From JACCXJ01 sp052387115 (GTDB taxonomy: Bacteria; Pseudomonadota; Gammaproteobacteria; JACCXJ01): a stretch of 7,815 nt of DNA. This document shows, piece by piece, positions 5,876-7,815 of this stretch. The notes beneath the pieces are model-generated. The model was given only the letters and a program-made list of their open reading frames with translations, made no database searches and was not told where the DNA came from. Each line of letters starts with the position of its first letter. The first letter of the stretch is position 1. Location of the stretch: assembly GCA_052387115.1 (NCBI GenBank), contig JBQTJM010000237.1, forward strand, positions 1 through 7,815, in the 5' to 3' direction. Position numbers and translations under genes: made by a program.

Positions 5876-7088
5876 CTTCCGATTGCCCCTGGTCCGATTG
5901 GGCCTGTTCCAATTGATAATAGCGCATGAGGATCTCGGCCACCTCCGGGCGCGCGAACTCGAGCGGGAGTTGCTGCCCCGCGGCCAATAGCTCGCGCACC
6001 TTGGTCCCTGAAAGCTGCACGAAGTCCTCGGCTCCATGGTCCGGGGCATCGCGCATCATTACCACGCGGTTCAGTTTCTTAGAATAGGCGGTATTGTCGG
6101 CCCCGAAGATCTGGATGCGGAGCGCGTCCTTGGGGACCTCCTCCGCGAAGATCTGCTGCGCATCGAAGGGTCCGTAGAAGCTCCCGACACCAGCGTGGTC
6201 GCGGCCGACGATCAGATGGCTGCAACCGCAATTCTGCCGGAACACCGCGTGCAGTACGGCCTCACGCGGCCCCGCATAGAGCATGTCGAATCCATAGCCG
6301 GTGATCATCACGGTATTCGGCGGAAAATAGATCTCGACCATCTTGCGGATCGCCGCGTCGCGGACCGACGCCGGGATATCGCCTGCCTTGAGCTGTCCGA
6401 GGAGCATGTGGATCAGAACCCCGTCGGCGCGTACGGCCTCCCGGGCCATCTTGCACAGCTCCTCGTGGGCGCGGTGCATGGGATTGCGGGTCTGGAAGGC
6501 GACCACCGTGCGCCACCCCCGTTCCTGCATCTCGTTGCGGATCTCGACCGCGGTCCGGAAGGTGTCGGGGAAGTCCTGCTGAAAATAGCTGAAGCTCAAC
6601 ACCTCGATGGGGCCCGACAGGCAATGGCGCCCGAGCGAACGGAAGGTCGCGACACCCGGGTGTTTGGGGTCCTCGGTGCGAAAGACCCGTTTGGTGATGA
6701 AGGCGAGCTGTTCCTCCGTGAGCGTCTCGACGGCCTCGATGTCCTGGATCGCGAGCACCGGCTGCCCCTCCACATTGGGGTCGCGCAGGGCCACGCGGCG
6801 GGCGCCGTCGATCGCGGCGACGTCATCGGTGAGATTCAGGATCGGCACGGGCCAGAAGAGACCGGCCGTGGTGCGCATGCGCTCCGCGACAGAGAGCGCA
6901 TCGGCGGCACCCATGTAGCCTCGCAGCGGGTTGAAATAACCGGCCCCGAGCATCACCGCATTGGCCGCGGCCGCCGACGAGAGCAGCAGGGAGGGGAGCC
7001 CCTGGGCCTCGCGCTGCAGCTCGTGGTGGCGCTCTACGTCGTACACGAACAGGGGATGCAGGGTGTCCGAATCGTGGGGTTGAATCAT
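5865..7088 (-). CDS. sat: Sulfate adenylyltransferase (ATP sulfurylase), Sat
   Basis: A 407-residue ATP sulfurylase interconverting ATP plus sulfate with APS plus pyrophosphate in the cytoplasm. It is the single-chain type of sulfur bacteria, not the CysDN type. Visible: N-terminal PUA-like domain (about 1-160), start of the catalytic domain with QTRNPMHRAH (199-208; Arg201, His205 and His208 contact nucleotide phosphates), GRDHAG (295-300), FYGPFDAQ (304-311), the MMRDAP loop (344-349) and LSGTKVRE (359-366). There is no C-terminal APS kinase domain. The cysteine cluster that binds zinc in some dissimilatory enzymes is absent: the region between ADNTAYSKKL and LSGTKVRE has no Cys. A good GAGGAG ribosome binding site lies nine bases before the ATG. 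In sulfur oxidisers the enzyme usually works backwards with APS reductase to make ATP; assimilation is the alternative. No aprAB or cys gene is visible here. Confidence 0.95.
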   Translation of the reverse strand: MIQPHDSDTLHPLFVYDVERHHELQREAQGLPSLLLSSAAAANAVMLGAGYFNPLRGYMGAADALSVAERMRTTAGLFWPVPILNLTDDVAAIDGARRVALRDPNVEGQPVLAIQDIEAVETLTEEQLAFITKRVFRTEDPKHPGVATFRSLGRHCLSGPIEVLSFSYFQQDFPDTFRTAVEIRNEMQERGWRTVVAFQTRNPMHRAHEELCKMAREAVRADGVLIHMLLGQLKAGDIPASVRDAAIRKMVEIYFPPNTVMITGYGFDMLYAGPREAVLHAVFRQNCGCSHLIVGRDHAGVGSFYGPFDAQQIFAEEVPKDALRIQIFGADNTAYSKKLNRVVMMRDAPDHGAEDFVQLSGTKVRELLAAGQQLPLEFARPEVAEILMRYYQLEQAQSDQGQSEEGR

Positions 7089-7111
7089 GCCGTCGATCTC
7101 CTCGGAACGTC

Positions 7112-7129
7112 AGAGCTTGTGAAAAAATC
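7112..7129 (+). repeat. Left terminal inverted repeat of the cassette
   Basis: AGAGCTTGTGAAAAAATC matches the reverse complement of 7350-7367 with one mismatch (C at 7116). It begins 10 bases beyond the sat ribosome binding site, so only 23 bases separate it from the sat ATG. Confidence 0.75.
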
Positions 7130-7349
7130 TGCTGCGCTCGGGATCTCGCATTCCGGCGGTGCTCGGAATCCTCATGTATTTCAATATACACTCCGGTTGC
7201 TCGCCCCATCCTTGGGACTCGCCCCTTCGGGGCTTGCGCTCCGTTTCGCTCCCGGCGAAACCGTCCTGTGCTCCGGCGGAAAGCCAGGGCCAGGGAGTGG
7301 CCCTGCTTGGCGCGCCGAGGATGCAACGCGACCTCCCATCGCTCGCGAC

Positions 7350-7367
7350 GATTTTTTCACAATCTCT
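7350..7367 (-). repeat. Right terminal inverted repeat of the cassette
   Basis: GATTTTTTCACAATCTCT is the mirror partner of 7112-7129. It ends one base before the fabI ribosome binding site. The outward-facing CACAAT (7358-7363) is a four-of-six match to a -10 box but has no -35 partner, so a promoter at the repeat end is only a possibility. Confidence 0.75.
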
Positions 7368-7368
7368 T

Positions 7369-7373
7369 AGGGG
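7369..7373 (+). promoter_or_regulatory. fabI ribosome binding site
   Basis: AGGGG lies eight bases before ATG 7382 and directly abuts the cassette's right inverted repeat. It supports this start, which also gives the expected MGFL N-terminus. Confidence 0.75.
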
Positions 7374-7381
7374 AATGCTAA

Positions 7382-7815
7382 ATGGGATTTCTTGACGGAA
7401 AACGGGCCTTGATCGTGGGAGTCGCCAGCAACCGTTCGATTGCCTGGGGGATCGCCAAGGCCATGCGACGCGAGGGCGCGGAGCTTGCCTTCACGTTTCA
7501 GAACGAGCGTCTAAAAGAACGCGTCGAGGAGCTCGCCGCGGAATTGGGTTCCACCATCACCGTCGCGTGCGACGTCGCCAGTGACGCCGAGATCCAGGCG
7601 CTGTTCGAACATTTGGATGACTATTGGGATCATCTCGATATTCTAGTGCACGCGGTCGCCTTCGCGCCACGGGAGCAGCTTGAAGGCCACTACCTCGACA
7701 CCGTCACTCGCGACGGTTTCCGCATCGCGCACGAGGTAAGCTCGTATAGTTTTTCCGCGCTCGCCAACGGGGCGCGGGGGATGATGAACGGCCGACAAGG
7801 ATCTCTCTTAACCCT
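7382..7815 (+). CDS. fabI: Enoyl-[acyl-carrier-protein] reductase (NADH) FabI, 5' part
   Basis: The frame is open from ATG 7382 to the window edge: 144 complete codons of a protein usually about 260 residues long, so the C-terminal half is missing. FabI reduces enoyl-ACP with NADH in the last step of each fatty acid elongation cycle and is the target of triclosan. The start MGFLDGKRALIVGVAS, the NAD-binding GVASNRSIAWGIA (13-25), the adenine-contacting Asp64 in CDV, FAPREQL (94-100), SSYSFSALA and SLLT align well with E. coli FabI. Residues 90-93 read HAVA where E. coli has HSIG, so Ala replaces both Ser91 and Gly93 beside the inhibitor pocket; the latter is a triclosan-resistance site in E. 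coli. The catalytic Tyr-x(6)-Lys lies beyond the edge, so an intact enzyme cannot be confirmed. The gene is divergent from sat across the inverted-repeat cassette. Confidence 0.93.
   Translation, partial: MGFLDGKRALIVGVASNRSIAWGIAKAMRREGAELAFTFQNERLKERVEELAAELGSTITVACDVASDAEIQALFEHLDDYWDHLDILVHAVAFAPREQLEGHYLDTVTRDGFRIAHEVSSYSFSALANGARGMMNGRQGSLLT

Larger units (their letters stand above)
7112..7367. mobile_element. 256-bp inverted-repeat cassette between sat and fabI (MITE-like)
   Basis: The segment is bounded by AGAGCTTGTGAAAAAATC (7112-7129) and GATTTTTTCACAATCTCT (7350-7367), which are reverse complements at 17 of 18 positions. Inside are five perfect-stem hairpins: ATTCCG/CGGAAT (7150-7169), TGTAT/ATACA (7175-7190), GCCCC/GGGGC with a TTC loop (7221-7233), GTTTCG/CGAAAC (7243-7261) and CAGGGCCA/TGGCCCTG (7285-7305, extendable by AAG/CTT past one bulged C). 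It has no plausible gene: frames of about 70-80 codons on both strands run into it from antisense sat and look spurious. Small size, terminal inverted repeats and no transposase fit a non-autonomous element. No target-site duplication is visible (CGTC on the left, TAGG on the right), so insertion is not proved. Confidence 0.6.

Noticed and set aside
6823..7326. 167-codon minus-strand frame running from the cassette into sat
   Set aside because: It overlaps sat in another frame and reads the hairpin-rich cassette as Arg-rich peptide; no ribosome binding site.
6036..7370. 444-codon plus-strand open frame antisense to sat, extending into the cassette
   Set aside because: It is the mirror of sat in a GC-rich genome; its product is rich in His, Arg and Gly with no family resemblance, and sat is certain.
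1..7815. CRISPR array, tRNA, rRNA or transposase gene
   Set aside because: No regularly spaced identical repeats, no tRNA-like cloverleaf and no transposase motifs were seen on either strand.

Overview
The window is GC-rich bacterial chromosome and most likely comes from a gammaproteobacterium, quite possibly a sulfur oxidiser. The centre carries rhlB reading left, then trxA and rho reading right, the arrangement known from Escherichia coli and its relatives. Rho has exactly the E. coli length (419 residues) with key residues at the same positions. The sat product is the bacterial/archaeal type of ATP sulfurylase found in sulfur-oxidising and sulfate-reducing bacteria, which favours a chemolithotrophic or phototrophic sulfur bacterium. 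The lineage is inferred from gene order and protein resemblance; no rRNA or other marker is present.

Layout from left to right. (1) 1-100, minus strand: the first 33 codons of a probable exported or membrane protein that runs off the window. (2) 182-2485, plus: a membrane-anchored serine/threonine protein kinase with a predicted periplasmic region of 68-residue repeats and a C-terminal beta-rich domain. A short AT-rich spot lies between these two divergent genes. (3) 2580-3821, minus: rhlB, convergent with the kinase gene. (4) 3822-3975: the rhlB/trxA divergent control region, with a four-copy heptamer array. (5) 3976-4302, plus: trxA. (6) 4303-4571: a C-rich, G-poor leader before rho, fitting Rho autoregulation. 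(7) 4572-5831, plus: rho. (8) 5854-5875: a terminator-like hairpin shared by convergent rho and sat. (9) 5865-7088, minus: sat. (10) 7112-7367: a 256-bp cassette bounded by 18-bp inverted repeats and packed with hairpins, filling almost all of the sat/fabI divergent interval. (11) 7382-7815, plus: the 5' part of fabI, cut by the window edge.

How the genes relate: rhlB, trxA and rho are housekeeping genes for mRNA turnover, disulfide reduction and transcription termination. sat belongs to sulfur metabolism (APS plus pyrophosphate to ATP plus sulfate, or the reverse) and fabI to fatty acid elongation; their adjacency suggests no shared pathway. The kinase is the accessory-looking gene. The least conventional parts are the inverted-repeat cassette between sat and fabI, which must hold or carry transcription for both genes, and the regular periplasmic repeat of the kinase. 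I found no tRNA, rRNA, CRISPR array or transposase gene.
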